This document shows, piece after piece, positions 1 to 8,683 of a DNA stretch of 64,000 nt. Source of the stretch: Mycobacterium sp. GA-0227b (lineage in GTDB: Bacteria > Actinomycetota > Actinomycetes > Mycobacteriales > Mycobacteriaceae); assembly GCF_001499855.1 (NCBI RefSeq), contig NZ_LQIK01000001.1:186001-250000 (forward strand), written 5' to 3'. Position 1 is the first letter of the stretch, and each line of letters starts with the position of its first letter. The translations under genes were made by a program, and so were the position numbers. The notes under the pieces were generated by a model. The model ran no database searches. It was not told the DNA's origin and worked only from the letters and a program-made list of their open reading frames with translations.

Positions 1-392
1 GCGGCTCGGGCATCGTCATCCAACGACAGTGCATGCAGAGTGCTCTCGATGTCGTCGTCGAAATCCAGATACGGCACCTTGGCCGCCAGACACGCCTCCA
101 TCACGGGGCCCGCGGTCCGGTTGTACGGACCGGCACCGAGCACCACGAGCGCGGCGCCCTCGATGGCATTGCGAAGCCCCTCGGCGTCGTAAAGATCCAG
201 CCGTGCGGCGGTCGCCAGCCCGGACGGCAGCCGCTGCACCAGCCGATCGAGGAGCTCGGGACGAATGTCGTAAAGTGCCAGCTCCCAGTTCCCGCCGGCG
301 ACGGCGAACCGTTCGATGGCCAGCCGGCACATCTCTCCTGCCGCGCCGATGAAGACGATTCGTTTGGTGGCCATGGCCTCTGTTTCCGGCAT
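1..392 (-). CDS. Saccharopine dehydrogenase-like NAD(P)-binding protein (partial, runs off left edge)
   Basis: The reading frame begins at an ATG at 390-392 and stays open to the window edge, giving 130 residues of the N-terminus. It opens with a Rossmann strand (KRIVFIGAAGEM) followed by an acidic position (ALYDIRPE), and then VVLGAGPYNRT and DDDIESTLHAL, a pattern typical of saccharopine dehydrogenase-like NAD(P) domains. GAGGAG lies 8 nt before the start. It follows the acyl-CoA synthetase stop by about 30 nt, so it is probably the last gene of that operon. Substrate is unknown. These proteins are often oxidoreductases rather than true lysine-pathway enzymes. The C-terminal half is outside the window. 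Confidence 0.7.
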   Translation of the reverse strand, partial: MPETEAMATKRIVFIGAAGEMCRLAIERFAVAGGNWELALYDIRPELLDRLVQRLPSGLATAARLDLYDAEGLRNAIEGAALVVLGAGPYNRTAGPVMEACLAAKVPYLDFDDDIESTLHALSLDDDARA

Positions 393-423
393 TGTGCATT
401 CTCCTCGAGTGACTGGTTGCTGA

Positions 424-1959
424 CTAGCGCAGCGCAGCGCCCCACTGGACGTGGTCGCGTAGTTGGTTCTTCAGCAGCTTGCCTGCGGCGTTGCGCGGCA
501 ACGCGTCATCCACGACTACCGCGTACTGCGGAACCTTGAAGTCAGCCAGCTGGTTTCGGCAATGAGCGATCACCGCCGCGATGTCGATGCCGGAGCGGTC
601 CGCGGACAGTACGGCGCCGACCTTCTCGCCCATCACCTCGTCGGGCACGCCCAGGACGGCGGCGTCAGCAACACCGGGAGCCGACAGCAGCACCGCTTCG
701 ACCTCCACACTCGACACGTTCTCTCCGCCACGATTGATGATGTCTTTGGTCCGATCGATGATGTGTACGCGTCCGGCCTCGTCCACGCGAACCACGTCGC
801 CGGTGTGCAGCCAGCCGCCCACGATCGCTTCCGCCGTGGCGTCGGCCCTGTTCCAGTAGCCGGTGGTCACGTTGGCCCCGCGCACCACCAATTCGCCTGT
901 GCTCGGGTCGTCGCCGATCGGTATCACGCCGATATCCACCGAGGGCACCGCGTATCCGACGGAATCCGCGTGCTCGGCCGCATCCTGGTCGGGAAGGACG
1001 GTAAGCAATGACGCCGTCTCGGTCATGCCGTAACCGTTCATGACCTTTGCCTGTGGGAACGCCGCCTTCAACGATTGCACCAGCGACGGTGCGATCGGGG
1101 CGCCACCGTATGCGACGGCACGCACCGAGGACACGTCGGCGGCGGCGAAACTCGGGTGCCGCAGCAGCATGGCGTACACCGCGGGCACCGTCACGAGCAA
1201 TGAGATCTGCTCTGCCGAGAGCGTTTCGACCAGCTTCGCCAAGTCGAGTGCGGGCATGATCACCGACGCGCCGCCGACGTAGGCGGCGACAAGCAACTGC
1301 GAATTGCAGCCCGTCACATGGAAGAGCGGCACGGAGATCAGCGTGCGCAGACCCTGCCCGACATCGCTTGGCATCCCCAGGCAGCGGATCATGTTCTCGG
1401 CGTTGGTGATAAATGCTTCGTGGGTGGTCGGGACGCCTTTAGGTCGTCCGGTGGTTCCCGAGGTGTAAAACATGGCGGCAACGTCTGTGGCGGTGAGGCC
1501 GTCGGCGACGTAGGGGTCGCCGTCGGGCAATGCGGTGTCAGCGCTGAGATCGGCCTTCACACCGGCGTCGCTGAGGACGTAGTCGACTTCAGGCTGGGCT
1601 GATCGCGTATTGACCAGGACCGCGATGCCCCCAGCCAGGACGATGCCCCAGAAAGAAAGCACCCAGTTCACGCCCGCGGGATATCGCACCGCGACCCGAT
1701 CCCCGCGCTCTACGCCGTGGGCGCGCAGTCCCCCGGCCACCCGCGACGCCTGCTGCCACAGCTGCGCGTAGGTCAGCCGGGTCCCGCCGAGTTCGACGAC
1801 GGCTTCGGCGTCGGGTCGCGCGTCGACATGCACACGCAGCATGTCCAGAAGCGTTGCAGGCACATCGATGTAGTGTGCGATTCCATTCGTGTCGCGCGTC
1901 AGATTCGACTGCGGAAAGGTATTGCGCGCGCGCGGTATTTCGATGACTGGGCCGGGCAT
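424..1959 (-). CDS. Class I adenylate-forming acyl-CoA synthetase
   Basis: The 511-residue product should activate a carboxylic acid as acyl-AMP and then acyl-CoA. The ATP-binding loop YTSGTTGRPKG is near residue 165, the A5 motif NGYGMTE is mid-protein, the hinge IDRTKDIINRGGENVS is near 410, and the catalytic lysine is in NAAGKLLK close to the C-terminus. A start further upstream (2004) is possible, but this ATG lies 4 nt after the stop of a small membrane protein gene, which suggests translational coupling. The pair is driven by the promoter at 2278-2306. The exact substrate (chain length, ring) cannot be read from sequence. It probably feeds the acyl-CoA dehydrogenase next door. Confidence 0.93.
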   Translation of the reverse strand: MPGPVIEIPRARNTFPQSNLTRDTNGIAHYIDVPATLLDMLRVHVDARPDAEAVVELGGTRLTYAQLWQQASRVAGGLRAHGVERGDRVAVRYPAGVNWVLSFWGIVLAGGIAVLVNTRSAQPEVDYVLSDAGVKADLSADTALPDGDPYVADGLTATDVAAMFYTSGTTGRPKGVPTTHEAFITNAENMIRCLGMPSDVGQGLRTLISVPLFHVTGCNSQLLVAAYVGGASVIMPALDLAKLVETLSAEQISLLVTVPAVYAMLLRHPSFAAADVSSVRAVAYGGAPIAPSLVQSLKAAFPQAKVMNGYGMTETASLLTVLPDQDAAEHADSVGYAVPSVDIGVIPIGDDPSTGELVVRGANVTTGYWNRADATAEAIVGGWLHTGDVVRVDEAGRVHIIDRTKDIINRGGENVSSVEVEAVLLSAPGVADAAVLGVPDEVMGEKVGAVLSADRSGIDIAAVIAHCRNQLADFKVPQYAVVVDDALPRNAAGKLLKNQLRDHVQWGAALR

Positions 1960-1963
1960 GGCG

Positions 1964-2122
1964 TCACTGAGTCCGTCCCGCGAGCCGGGGGCGATTGCCC
2001 TCACTCGATCGCTCAGCGCGCTTCCTTGCGCCAGCGCCGGCGTGTAATGCGCCGATCATCAGCGGTATGAGCACCGGAGACAGCACCAGAAGGAGGATTG
2101 CGACAGGGGCGACATATGGCAT
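1964..2122 (-). CDS. Membrane microprotein (52 aa) upstream of acyl-CoA synthetase
   Basis: A short gene whose product has one predicted membrane helix near residues 5-27, containing the pattern PVLIPLMIGALHAG, then a basic tail. The ATG at 2120-2122 has AGAAGG 9-10 nt upstream. A TTG 11 codons earlier is a weaker alternative. The stop is 4 nt before the acyl-CoA synthetase start. The same type of protein (PVLLPAAISAFHAL) sits upstream of the second acyl-CoA synthetase at 40501, so it is probably a real gene rather than a chance frame. I do not recognise a named family. An inner-membrane partner or anchor for the synthetase is an inference only. Confidence 0.6.
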   Translation of the reverse strand: MPYVAPVAILLLVLSPVLIPLMIGALHAGAGARKRAERSSEGNRPRLAGRTQ

Positions 2123-2263
2123 GGTTTCACCGACCTTCTGTCCGTGTACGAACAATTGTCGTTGTTTTGGATTGTTGAAACTCTTTGTGCACGAACGAGC
2201 GTTCGGGAGAACGGCATTCTTGGTCGCCCAGCCGCGGCGCGGTTCTTTGGCTCTGGGCCAATC

Positions 2264-2306
2264 TCGACTCGGGTTCGAGTTTAGGGGCTTCGATCACCGG
2301 TGTCAA
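2264..2306 (-). promoter_or_regulatory. Sigma-A-type promoter with TetR-like operator (site A)
   Basis: On the minus strand TTGACA (2306-2301) and TAAACT (2283-2278) are 17 nt apart, an ideal housekeeping promoter. The -10 element is the start of a 20-nt sequence, TAAACTCGA-ACC-CGA-G-TCGA (2283-2264), also found at 6444-6463 and 7279-7298. Within it ACTCG and CGAGT form an inverted repeat with a 4-nt spacer. Transcription would run into the microprotein and acyl-CoA synthetase genes with a leader of about 140 nt. The likely binder is the TetR at 6579-7229 (inference). Confidence 0.7.
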
Positions 2307-2335
2307 TCCCCCTCGAAAGCCGTAGATGTTTCGCT

Positions 2336-3478
2336 TCAGCGCAGTAAAGCGCGCGACATCACGACACGCTGGATCTGGTTGGTTCCCTCATAGATCTGGG
2401 TGATCTTGGCGTCGCGCATCATGCGCTCGACCGGGAAGTCGGTGGTGTACCCGGCTCCGCCGAACAGCTGCACCGCGTCGGTGGTCACCTCCATGGCAAC
2501 GTCGGAGGCAAAGCACTTGCTCGCTGCGGAGATGAAGCCCAGATTCGACTCGCCCCGCTCGGCGCGCGCCGCCGCCGTGTACACCATCAGCCGGGCGGCC
2601 TCCACCTTCATCGCCATGTCGGCCAGCATGAACTGCACTGCCTGAAAATCGCTGATGGATCTGCCGAACTGTTTGCGGTTGCCGGTGTATTCCAGCGCCG
2701 CATCCAATGCGCCCTGCGCGATGCCGACCGCCTGCGCACCGATAGTCGGTCGGGTGTGATCAAGGGTGGCCAGTGCGGTCTTGAAACCGGTGCCTGGCTC
2801 ACCGATGATCCGATCCCCAGGCACCCGGCAATTCTCGAAGTACAGTTCGGTGGTCGGGCTGCCCTTGATGCCCAGCTTCTTTTCCTTCGGCCCGACGGCG
2901 AAGCCTTCATCGTCTTTGTGCACCATGAACGCCGATATCCCGTTGGCGCCCTTATCCGGCTCGGTGACTGCCATCACCGTGTACCACGTCGATTGGCCGC
3001 CGTTGCTGATCCAGGACTTGGCACCGTTGAGAATCCAGTCATCGCCGTCGGCCTTGGCGCGGGTGCGCATCGAGGCGGCGTCGCTGCCGGCCTCGCGTTC
3101 GGATAGCGCGTACGACGCCATCGCCCCGGCCGCGACCTCCGTGAGAACCTGCTTCTTCAACTCCTCGGAGCCGCGCAGGATCAAGCCCATGGTGCCCAGC
3201 TTGTTGACCCCCGGGATCAGCGAGGCCGAGGTGTCAACACGCGCAATCTCTTCGATGACGATGCAGGCCGCCACCGAATCCGCTCCCTGCCCGCCATATT
3301 CCTCCGGGACATGGACTGCGTTGAAGCCGGCGGCGTTCAGTGCGTCGTGCGCCTCGTGTGGGAAGCGGGCGTTCTCGTCGACATCGGCAGCGTATGGTGC
3401 GATTTCCTTCTCCGCCAATGCGCGAATCGCCGCTCGCAGCTCTTGATGCTCCTCAGGCAACTGAAACAGATCGAACAT
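2336..3478 (-). CDS. Acyl-CoA dehydrogenase (FadE family)
   Basis: FAD-dependent first step of beta-oxidation, forming trans-2-enoyl-CoA. The 380-residue length is standard. Family signatures are visible: YALSEREAGSDAASM near residue 130, WISNGG, GNRKQFGR near 280, and the catalytic glutamate in QIYEGTNQIQR near the C-terminus. The start at 3478 is preferred because AAGGAGA lies 5 nt upstream; an in-frame ATG 7 codons earlier lacks such a site. It resembles mycobacterial FadE25-like short-chain enzymes, but chain-length preference is not provable here. It lies between the acyl-CoA synthetase and alcohol dehydrogenase operons. Confidence 0.94.
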   Translation of the reverse strand: MFDLFQLPEEHQELRAAIRALAEKEIAPYAADVDENARFPHEAHDALNAAGFNAVHVPEEYGGQGADSVAACIVIEEIARVDTSASLIPGVNKLGTMGLILRGSEELKKQVLTEVAAGAMASYALSEREAGSDAASMRTRAKADGDDWILNGAKSWISNGGQSTWYTVMAVTEPDKGANGISAFMVHKDDEGFAVGPKEKKLGIKGSPTTELYFENCRVPGDRIIGEPGTGFKTALATLDHTRPTIGAQAVGIAQGALDAALEYTGNRKQFGRSISDFQAVQFMLADMAMKVEAARLMVYTAAARAERGESNLGFISAASKCFASDVAMEVTTDAVQLFGGAGYTTDFPVERMMRDAKITQIYEGTNQIQRVVMSRALLR

Positions 3479-3658
3479 CGAATCTCCTTGTGTAGTCATT
3501 GTGGACAGAGGGTGCTGTGCGCCGGTCGCGACTCTCGGTAGGTGATCCGTCGGTCGCCGTGGACGATGGCAGACTTGTCAGGGAACATCCGCGCTGATCG
3601 GTGCAGGAACGTGAGCGGCGTTAGTTCGGCGAATGAAACAGCGTTGACGTCAGCCATG

Positions 3659-4765
3659 TCAGTGAACGATGACGCCGCGAATGTTCTTGCCGTCGCGCAA
3701 GTCCTGGTAGCCCTGGTTGACGTCCTCGAGGCGGTATTTCGTCGTGATGAGTTCGTCGAGCTTCACCTGGCCGGCGTCATAGAGTCGCAGCAGCCGCACG
3801 ATGTCATATTGCGGATTGGCGGACCCGAACAGCGTTCCCTTGATGGTCTTTTCGTTGAGGGTCAGCATCATGCCGGAGACGTGGATCGTCAGCTTCTCGG
3901 GGTTGGCCAGGCCCGCGACGACGACCGCGCCGCCCTTGCCGGTGATGTCGAATGCGGCCGTAACGACCTCTTCGTCGACGACGCCGACGGTGACGATGGC
4001 CTGGTCCGCGCCTTGGCCCCATGACAATTCGTTCACCTTCTCGGCGGCCTCTGAAGCCGTGGCGAATGCGTGTGTCGCTCCCAGCTTCAGTGCGGTTTCG
4101 CGCTTGAACGCCACGGGGTCGACGACGATGACGTACTTGGCGCCGGCGTGTGCGGCCCCTTGGACGGCATTGATTCCGATGCCGCCGATGCCGTAGACGA
4201 CGGTGATGTCCCCCGGACGAACATTTCCGGCGTAGGTCGCGCTTCCCCACCCCGTCGGCACACCGCAGCCGACCAGCACCGCGGTCTCCAGCGGTAGCCA
4301 ATCGTCGATCTTGACGACCGAATGCTGGGAGATCGTGGCCTTCTTGGCGAAGGTTCCGAGCATGCACATCGCACCGAAATCCTGGCCACCGCCGTGAAAT
4401 CGGAATGTTCCGTCGGGCATGCAGCCCTCGAGGATCGTGGCCCCCATGTCGCACAGACTCTGTCTGCCGGTCGAGCAGTACCGGCAGTGGCCGCAGCTCG
4501 GGATGAAACTGCACACGACGTGGTCACCGGGTTTGACCTTGGTGACACCGGGGCCGATGTCTTCGATGATGCCGGCCCCCTCGTGCCCGCCAACGATCGG
4601 GAACCGGGGTGGTAGGTCACCATCGGTGAGATGCAGGTCGGAGTGACACAGACCGGCGGCGGTGTAGTTGATCAGTACTTCGCCTTCACCAGGACCGTCG
4701 AGCTCGAGCTCGATGATCTCGAATGGCTTGCCCGTCTCTAGAAGTACCGCGGCTGTGGTTTTCAT
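3659..4765 (-). CDS. Zinc-dependent alcohol dehydrogenase, NDMA-dependent/MDR type
   Basis: Oxidises an alcohol to an aldehyde. The 368-residue protein has catalytic zinc ligands in GLCHSD and GGHEGAG, the four structural-zinc cysteines in CGHCRYCSTGRQSLC near residue 90-105, and the nucleotide-binding GIGGIG near 180. Its overall pattern is that of the mycobacterial and actinobacterial NDMA-dependent alcohol dehydrogenases, in which NAD is tightly bound. GAAGGAG sits before the ATG at 4765. It starts 22 nt after the aldehyde dehydrogenase stop, so the two form an operon doing alcohol to aldehyde to acid. Confidence 0.93.
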   Translation of the reverse strand: MKTTAAVLLETGKPFEIIELELDGPGEGEVLINYTAAGLCHSDLHLTDGDLPPRFPIVGGHEGAGIIEDIGPGVTKVKPGDHVVCSFIPSCGHCRYCSTGRQSLCDMGATILEGCMPDGTFRFHGGGQDFGAMCMLGTFAKKATISQHSVVKIDDWLPLETAVLVGCGVPTGWGSATYAGNVRPGDITVVYGIGGIGINAVQGAAHAGAKYVIVVDPVAFKRETALKLGATHAFATASEAAEKVNELSWGQGADQAIVTVGVVDEEVVTAAFDITGKGGAVVVAGLANPEKLTIHVSGMMLTLNEKTIKGTLFGSANPQYDIVRLLRLYDAGQVKLDELITTKYRLEDVNQGYQDLRDGKNIRGVIVH

Positions 4766-4787
4766 TGGAATCTCCTTCGTGCAAAGA

Positions 4788-6299
4788 TCAGAGGGCGACG
4801 TTGACGGCTTTGGTCTGGGTGTACAAGTCGATCGCGGACGCACCTAGTTCCCGTCCCCACCCGGACTGCTTGTATCCACCGAAGGGCATCGCGGTGTCGA
4901 AGCCGTTGTACTGGTTGACCCAGACTGAGCCGGCCTTCAGCAGGCGAGCCGCCCTGTGCGCCTTGGAGATATCGCGGGTCCACACCCCCGCGGCCAGCCC
5001 GTAGATCGAATCATTCGCTGCTGCGATCGCTTTCGCGATACTGTCGTCGGCGTTGAATGGCATGGCCGCCACGACGGGGCCGAAGATCTCCTCACGCACG
5101 ACGCTGAATTCCGGTCGCACATCAACGAATACCGTCGGTTCGACGAAGTAGCCCGTCTCGCCCCAACGCTTCCCGCCCGTGAGTGCCCGTGCCCCGTCGG
5201 CAAGGCCCTCCAGCAGGTAGCCGGTGACTCTGTCGAATTGGTCCTGGTCTACCAGTGGGCCGAGCTGCGTAGTCGGGTCGAGGCCAGGCCCGATCGTCAC
5301 CTGGCTTGCGGCCTCGGCGACGGCACCGGTGAACTCGTCGAAGATCTTGTCTTCCACAAGCAGCCGGGTCCCCGCGACGCAGCATTGGCCGTGGTTGAAC
5401 AGCCATGCGTTCACCGATCCTTCGACAGCAGGGCCAAATTCGGCGTCGGCGAAAACGACGTTCGCACTCTTGCCGCCCAGTTCGAGGGACACCTTCTTGA
5501 GGTTGCCCTTCGCAGCCTCGAGGACACGCTTGCCGACTTCCGCCGATCCGGTGAAGGCGATCTTGTCAACGGCGTCGTGCGCGGCAAGTGCGGCACCGGC
5601 GTCACCGAAGCCGGTGACGATGTTGACTACGCCTGGCGGGAATCCTGCCTCGGTGAAAAGCTCGCCGAGCAGCAGCGCCGTCAACGGCGTCTGCTCAGCA
5701 GGTTTGAGCACCACCGTGTTGCCCGCGGCGAGGGCCGGCGCCAGCTTCCACGTGGCCATGAGGAGTGGGAAGTTCCACGGCACGATGAGCCCGCACACAC
5801 CGACCGGCTCCCGCAGCGTGTAGGCGTGGAACTGCGCACCGGGCGCGAACGGCATCGACACGCTAGGTGTCGATCCCTCGATCTTCGTCGCCCAACCGGC
5901 GTAGTAGCGGAACACATCCGCCGACCAGCTCGCGTCCACGGTCGTCGCAATGCCCGCGGACTTGCCGTTGTCCAAAGCCTCGAGCTGGCCGAATTCCTCG
6001 GCGCGCGCTGAGATCATGTCGCCGACCCGCCACAGCAACCGCTCGCGTTCGTTCGGCTTCATCCACTGCCACGGACCCACGTCGAATGCGCGGCGAGCGG
6101 CCCGCACGGCCCGATCGATGTCTCCACGTTCTGCGTGGGCCACCTCGACCAGCGCATGGCCGGTGGCGGGGTCGTAGGTCGGAAAGGTTCGGCCCGAAAC
6201 CGCATCGACCCAATCGCCGTCGATGAGGAGCTTCTTCGGCCCGCCGTTCAAGAACGATCGGATGTCATCGTGGATTGGATAGTCGGCGAGCGATGTCAT
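4788..6299 (-). CDS. NAD(P)-dependent aldehyde dehydrogenase
   Basis: Oxidises an aldehyde to a carboxylic acid. The 503-residue protein carries the cofactor and oxyanion motif PWNFP near residue 172, the glutamate base in LELGGKS near 273, the catalytic cysteine in GQCCVAG near 306, and EEIFGPV near 400. All required residues are present. It is the first gene of an operon with the alcohol dehydrogenase and has a strong promoter with operator site B 140-190 nt upstream, so it appears to be co-regulated with the amine oxidase operon. Confidence 0.95.
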   Translation of the reverse strand: MTSLADYPIHDDIRSFLNGGPKKLLIDGDWVDAVSGRTFPTYDPATGHALVEVAHAERGDIDRAVRAARRAFDVGPWQWMKPNERERLLWRVGDMISARAEEFGQLEALDNGKSAGIATTVDASWSADVFRYYAGWATKIEGSTPSVSMPFAPGAQFHAYTLREPVGVCGLIVPWNFPLLMATWKLAPALAAGNTVVLKPAEQTPLTALLLGELFTEAGFPPGVVNIVTGFGDAGAALAAHDAVDKIAFTGSAEVGKRVLEAAKGNLKKVSLELGGKSANVVFADAEFGPAVEGSVNAWLFNHGQCCVAGTRLLVEDKIFDEFTGAVAEAASQVTIGPGLDPTTQLGPLVDQDQFDRVTGYLLEGLADGARALTGGKRWGETGYFVEPTVFVDVRPEFSVVREEIFGPVVAAMPFNADDSIAKAIAAANDSIYGLAAGVWTRDISKAHRAARLLKAGSVWVNQYNGFDTAMPFGGYKQSGWGRELGASAIDLYTQTKAVNVAL

Positions 6300-6443
6300 G
6301 TGCGGCCTTCCGTCTCGAATCTCACCCGCGCCCGGGCAACGATCCGGCTGAGTGCCCCCCGGTCACCCGCGCCGAGTTGTCCAGTCACGTCATCAACCGT
6401 TCATGACCGAACCGGCGTCCAGCGGGGGTGTTCTATATCGATG

Positions 6444-6486
6444 TCGAATCGGGATCGAGTTTATGCCGCGTGCTGAATGATGTCAA
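6444..6486 (-). promoter_or_regulatory. Sigma-A-type promoter with TetR-like operator (site B)
   Basis: On the minus strand TTGACA (6486-6481) and TAAACT (6463-6458) are separated by exactly 17 nt. The 20-nt element TAAACTCGA-TCC-CGA-T-TCGA (6463-6444) overlaps the -10 and matches sites A and C at 16 fixed positions. It drives the aldehyde and alcohol dehydrogenase operon with a leader of about 140 nt. Nothing else is evident in the 280-nt gap 6300-6578. Confidence 0.7.
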
Positions 6487-6578
6487 TGCCCGCCCGTTCC
6501 ACATTCGGTCAACGATCGATTGAGTCGGAACAACCTGCAGCCCAACGGGTTAGGTGGGGAAGCTCCGGCGGAATCCGA

Positions 6579-7229
6579 TTACGACGCCGCGGTCTTTCGC
6601 CGACGCTGCTTCGCGTACGTCTCCAGATAGGCGGTGATGAGACGTCGCGCTTCATCGATCGTCTCATCGTCGCCGGCCGGGGTGAACCGGAACGCAACGT
6701 CGAAAAGTCGGTTGCCGGCCTCGAATGCCAGCTGCGCGACGAGCTCCGGCGTATCGGCACGAAGGAGGTTCTGGTCTATGAGAAAGGCCCAGAATCGCTT
6801 CGCCTGCGATTCGTCGAATGCGAGTGCCAGTTCGTTGAGTATCGGGCCGCGACCTGCGAACCACAACTGGAGAAAGGCCGGATGCTCACGGAAGTAGTCC
6901 AGGTACGTATCGACGCCCGCGTCGACGGCTTCGCGCAACGTGCGCAGCTTGGGCTTGTCCATCGCTGCGGCAAGACGCGCGTCGAGCTCGCTGAGATGGC
7001 GCTGCACGACTTCGGCGTCGACCTGATGACGGTCGGCGAAGTAGTGGTACACCGACGCGATCGGGATACCGGCCCGATCGCTGATCGCCTTGAGCGTCGC
7101 GGCCTCGTAGCCGTGCTCTTCGAGTAGCGACTCGGCGGCGTCGAGGATCGCCTGCACTCGCTCGATCCCTCGCCGCTGCACCGGCGCTGGCCGGGCGGGT
7201 ATCTGAACCGGCCGCCTAGTCTCGAACAT
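6579..7229 (-). CDS. TetR family regulator of the amine/alcohol catabolic regulon
   Basis: A 216-residue TetR protein. The helix-turn-helix is at about residues 35-70 (LKAISDRAGIPIASVYHYFADRHQV), followed by a ligand domain. The start at 7229 is chosen because it lies just inside the divergent promoter region; an ATG 6 codons upstream is possible. The start codon itself is inside a perfect palindrome (7220-7238), suggesting autoregulation. It faces the amine oxidase operon, and the three TAAACTCGA-type sites in the neighbourhood make it the natural candidate to control all four transcription units. Effector unknown. Confidence 0.9.
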   Translation of the reverse strand: MFETRRPVQIPARPAPVQRRGIERVQAILDAAESLLEEHGYEAATLKAISDRAGIPIASVYHYFADRHQVDAEVVQRHLSELDARLAAAMDKPKLRTLREAVDAGVDTYLDYFREHPAFLQLWFAGRGPILNELALAFDESQAKRFWAFLIDQNLLRADTPELVAQLAFEAGNRLFDVAFRFTPAGDDETIDEARRLITAYLETYAKQRRRKTAAS

Positions 7230-7238
7230 GATTCGAGA
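7220..7238. promoter_or_regulatory. Perfect palindrome over the tetR start codon
   Basis: TCTCGAA (7220-7226), spacer CATGA, TTCGAGA (7232-7238). The spacer contains the ATG of the TetR gene on the minus strand, so a bound repressor would sit on the translation start. The half-site shares CTCGAA with sites A to C. Binding by this TetR is inferred. Confidence 0.5.
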
Positions 7239-7255
7239 TCGTATCACTTTTCCTC

Positions 7256-7298
7256 TTCCGTTCGGCGGGATCGTGGCCTAAACTCGAATGCGACTCGA
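7256..7298 (+). promoter_or_regulatory. Promoter with TetR-like operator (site C) for the amine oxidase operon
   Basis: TAAACT at 7279-7284 starts the 20-nt element TAAACTCGA-ATG-CGA-C-TCGA (7279-7298). At the -35 position, 17 nt upstream, is TTCCGT (7256-7261), a weaker match than at sites A and B. The element ends 44 nt before the amine oxidase start and lies in the tetR divergent gap. Confidence 0.6.
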
Positions 7299-7342
7299 AA
7301 TCGGATCGATGTTCGATATGTCAACAGAACGGAAAAACACCC

Positions 7343-8641
7343 TTGGCCGAAACTTATGACGTCGTGGTGATCGGCGCCGGCTTCGCCGGACTGATCGCAG
7401 CACGAGACCTCAGCGTCACCGGCCGTTCGGTGCTCCTCCTCGAAGCCCGCGACCGGATCGGTGGCCGGACGTATACCGGGGAAGCCTTCGACCGCCCGGT
7501 CGAGTTCGGCGGCGCCTATGTCCACTGGACCCAGCCGACCATGTGGCACGAACTCGAGCGCCACAACATTCCCCTGGCGGTTCCTCTGGAACCACAGACG
7601 GTGTACTGGCTCGCCGACGGCGCCACGCATGCCGGCACCCCGGACGACTACGCCACTGCCGTCGATCCCCTGATGAGTCGGTTCTTCGCAGACGCACGAG
7701 TCCAGTTCCCGCTGCCCTTCGACGTCAATGCAGTCGATGCCAGTGCCATCGAGAGCGAGACGCTCGAGGACCGGATGGCCTCGCTAGAGCTGTCCGCATA
7801 CGAGCGGGATCTGCTCGACGGGGCGATCGCCAGCCTGGTCACCGCGAACAGGGAGCACGGCGTCGCGCAGTTCCTCTGCAGTGCGGCAACCTATTTCGGA
7901 AGTTATGCCGCATTCTTCGAGACCGCCGGTGTGTGGCCCATCGAGGGTGGCACCAAGCGGCTCATCGACGCCATCGCCGCCGAGTCCAACGCGCTACTGC
8001 GCCTGTCCACGCCCGTCGCTTCCGTCGACGATGACGGCGAAAGTGTCACCGTGACCACCCGCGCAGGCGAGAAGCTCCGGACGCGCGCAGCGGTCATTGC
8101 GGTGCCACTCAACACCCTGGGCGAGATCACCATCACCCCCGACGTTCCGCCGGCCGCGCGCACGATGATCGACCAGAAGAACCCAATCATGGCCTCGAAG
8201 ATCTGGGTCAGAGCCAAAGGCGAGCTCGCGCCTTTCCAGGCAGTGGCGCCGGTCGGCAAGAATCCGATCAACGCCGCGAGGGTCGAGTACCACGCCGACG
8301 GCGACACCTTCATCATGTGCCTGTGCTCCGTGGCCGCGGCCATCGACGCCGCCGACCGGGACGCCGTACAGGCGGCGCTGCGGACATTCGTCCCGGACAT
8401 CGAGGTGCTCAACACGGCCAGCCACGACTGGGCCACCGACGAGTTCTCCAAGGGCGGGTGGATGGTGCACCGGCCGGGACATTTCACCAATGGTGCTCCG
8501 CTACTGCGAAGGCCGCATGGGCGAATCCACTTCGCGGGAAGCGACATCGCAGGAATGGAAGCCGGCGCGATCGAAGGCGCCATGAGCACCGGGGCAAGCG
8601 CGGCGCGGACTGTTGTTGCGGCGCTCGACGACCGTCCTTAG
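7343..8641 (+). CDS. Flavin-dependent amine oxidase
   Basis: Likely oxidises a primary or secondary amine to an imine, with FAD. The 432-residue protein begins directly with the dinucleotide-binding motif VVVIGAGFAGLIAARDL, followed by LEARDRIGGRTYT, and ends with the second FAD contact HFAGSDIAGMEAGAIEGA, all typical of the monoamine oxidase family. The start is a TTG at 7343 with GGAAA upstream. It is the first gene of a seven-gene plus-strand run. RidA two genes downstream, which hydrolyses imines and enamines, supports a real amine substrate rather than a phytoene desaturase-like role. Confidence 0.9.
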   Translation: MAETYDVVVIGAGFAGLIAARDLSVTGRSVLLLEARDRIGGRTYTGEAFDRPVEFGGAYVHWTQPTMWHELERHNIPLAVPLEPQTVYWLADGATHAGTPDDYATAVDPLMSRFFADARVQFPLPFDVNAVDASAIESETLEDRMASLELSAYERDLLDGAIASLVTANREHGVAQFLCSAATYFGSYAAFFETAGVWPIEGGTKRLIDAIAAESNALLRLSTPVASVDDDGESVTVTTRAGEKLRTRAAVIAVPLNTLGEITITPDVPPAARTMIDQKNPIMASKIWVRAKGELAPFQAVAPVGKNPINAARVEYHADGDTFIMCLCSVAAAIDAADRDAVQAALRTFVPDIEVLNTASHDWATDEFSKGGWMVHRPGHFTNGAPLLRRPHGRIHFAGSDIAGMEAGAIEGAMSTGASAARTVVAALDDRP

Positions 8642-8683
8642 TGAACAGACGCGAATCAGATGGGCATGCGAAGGAGAATGAAT

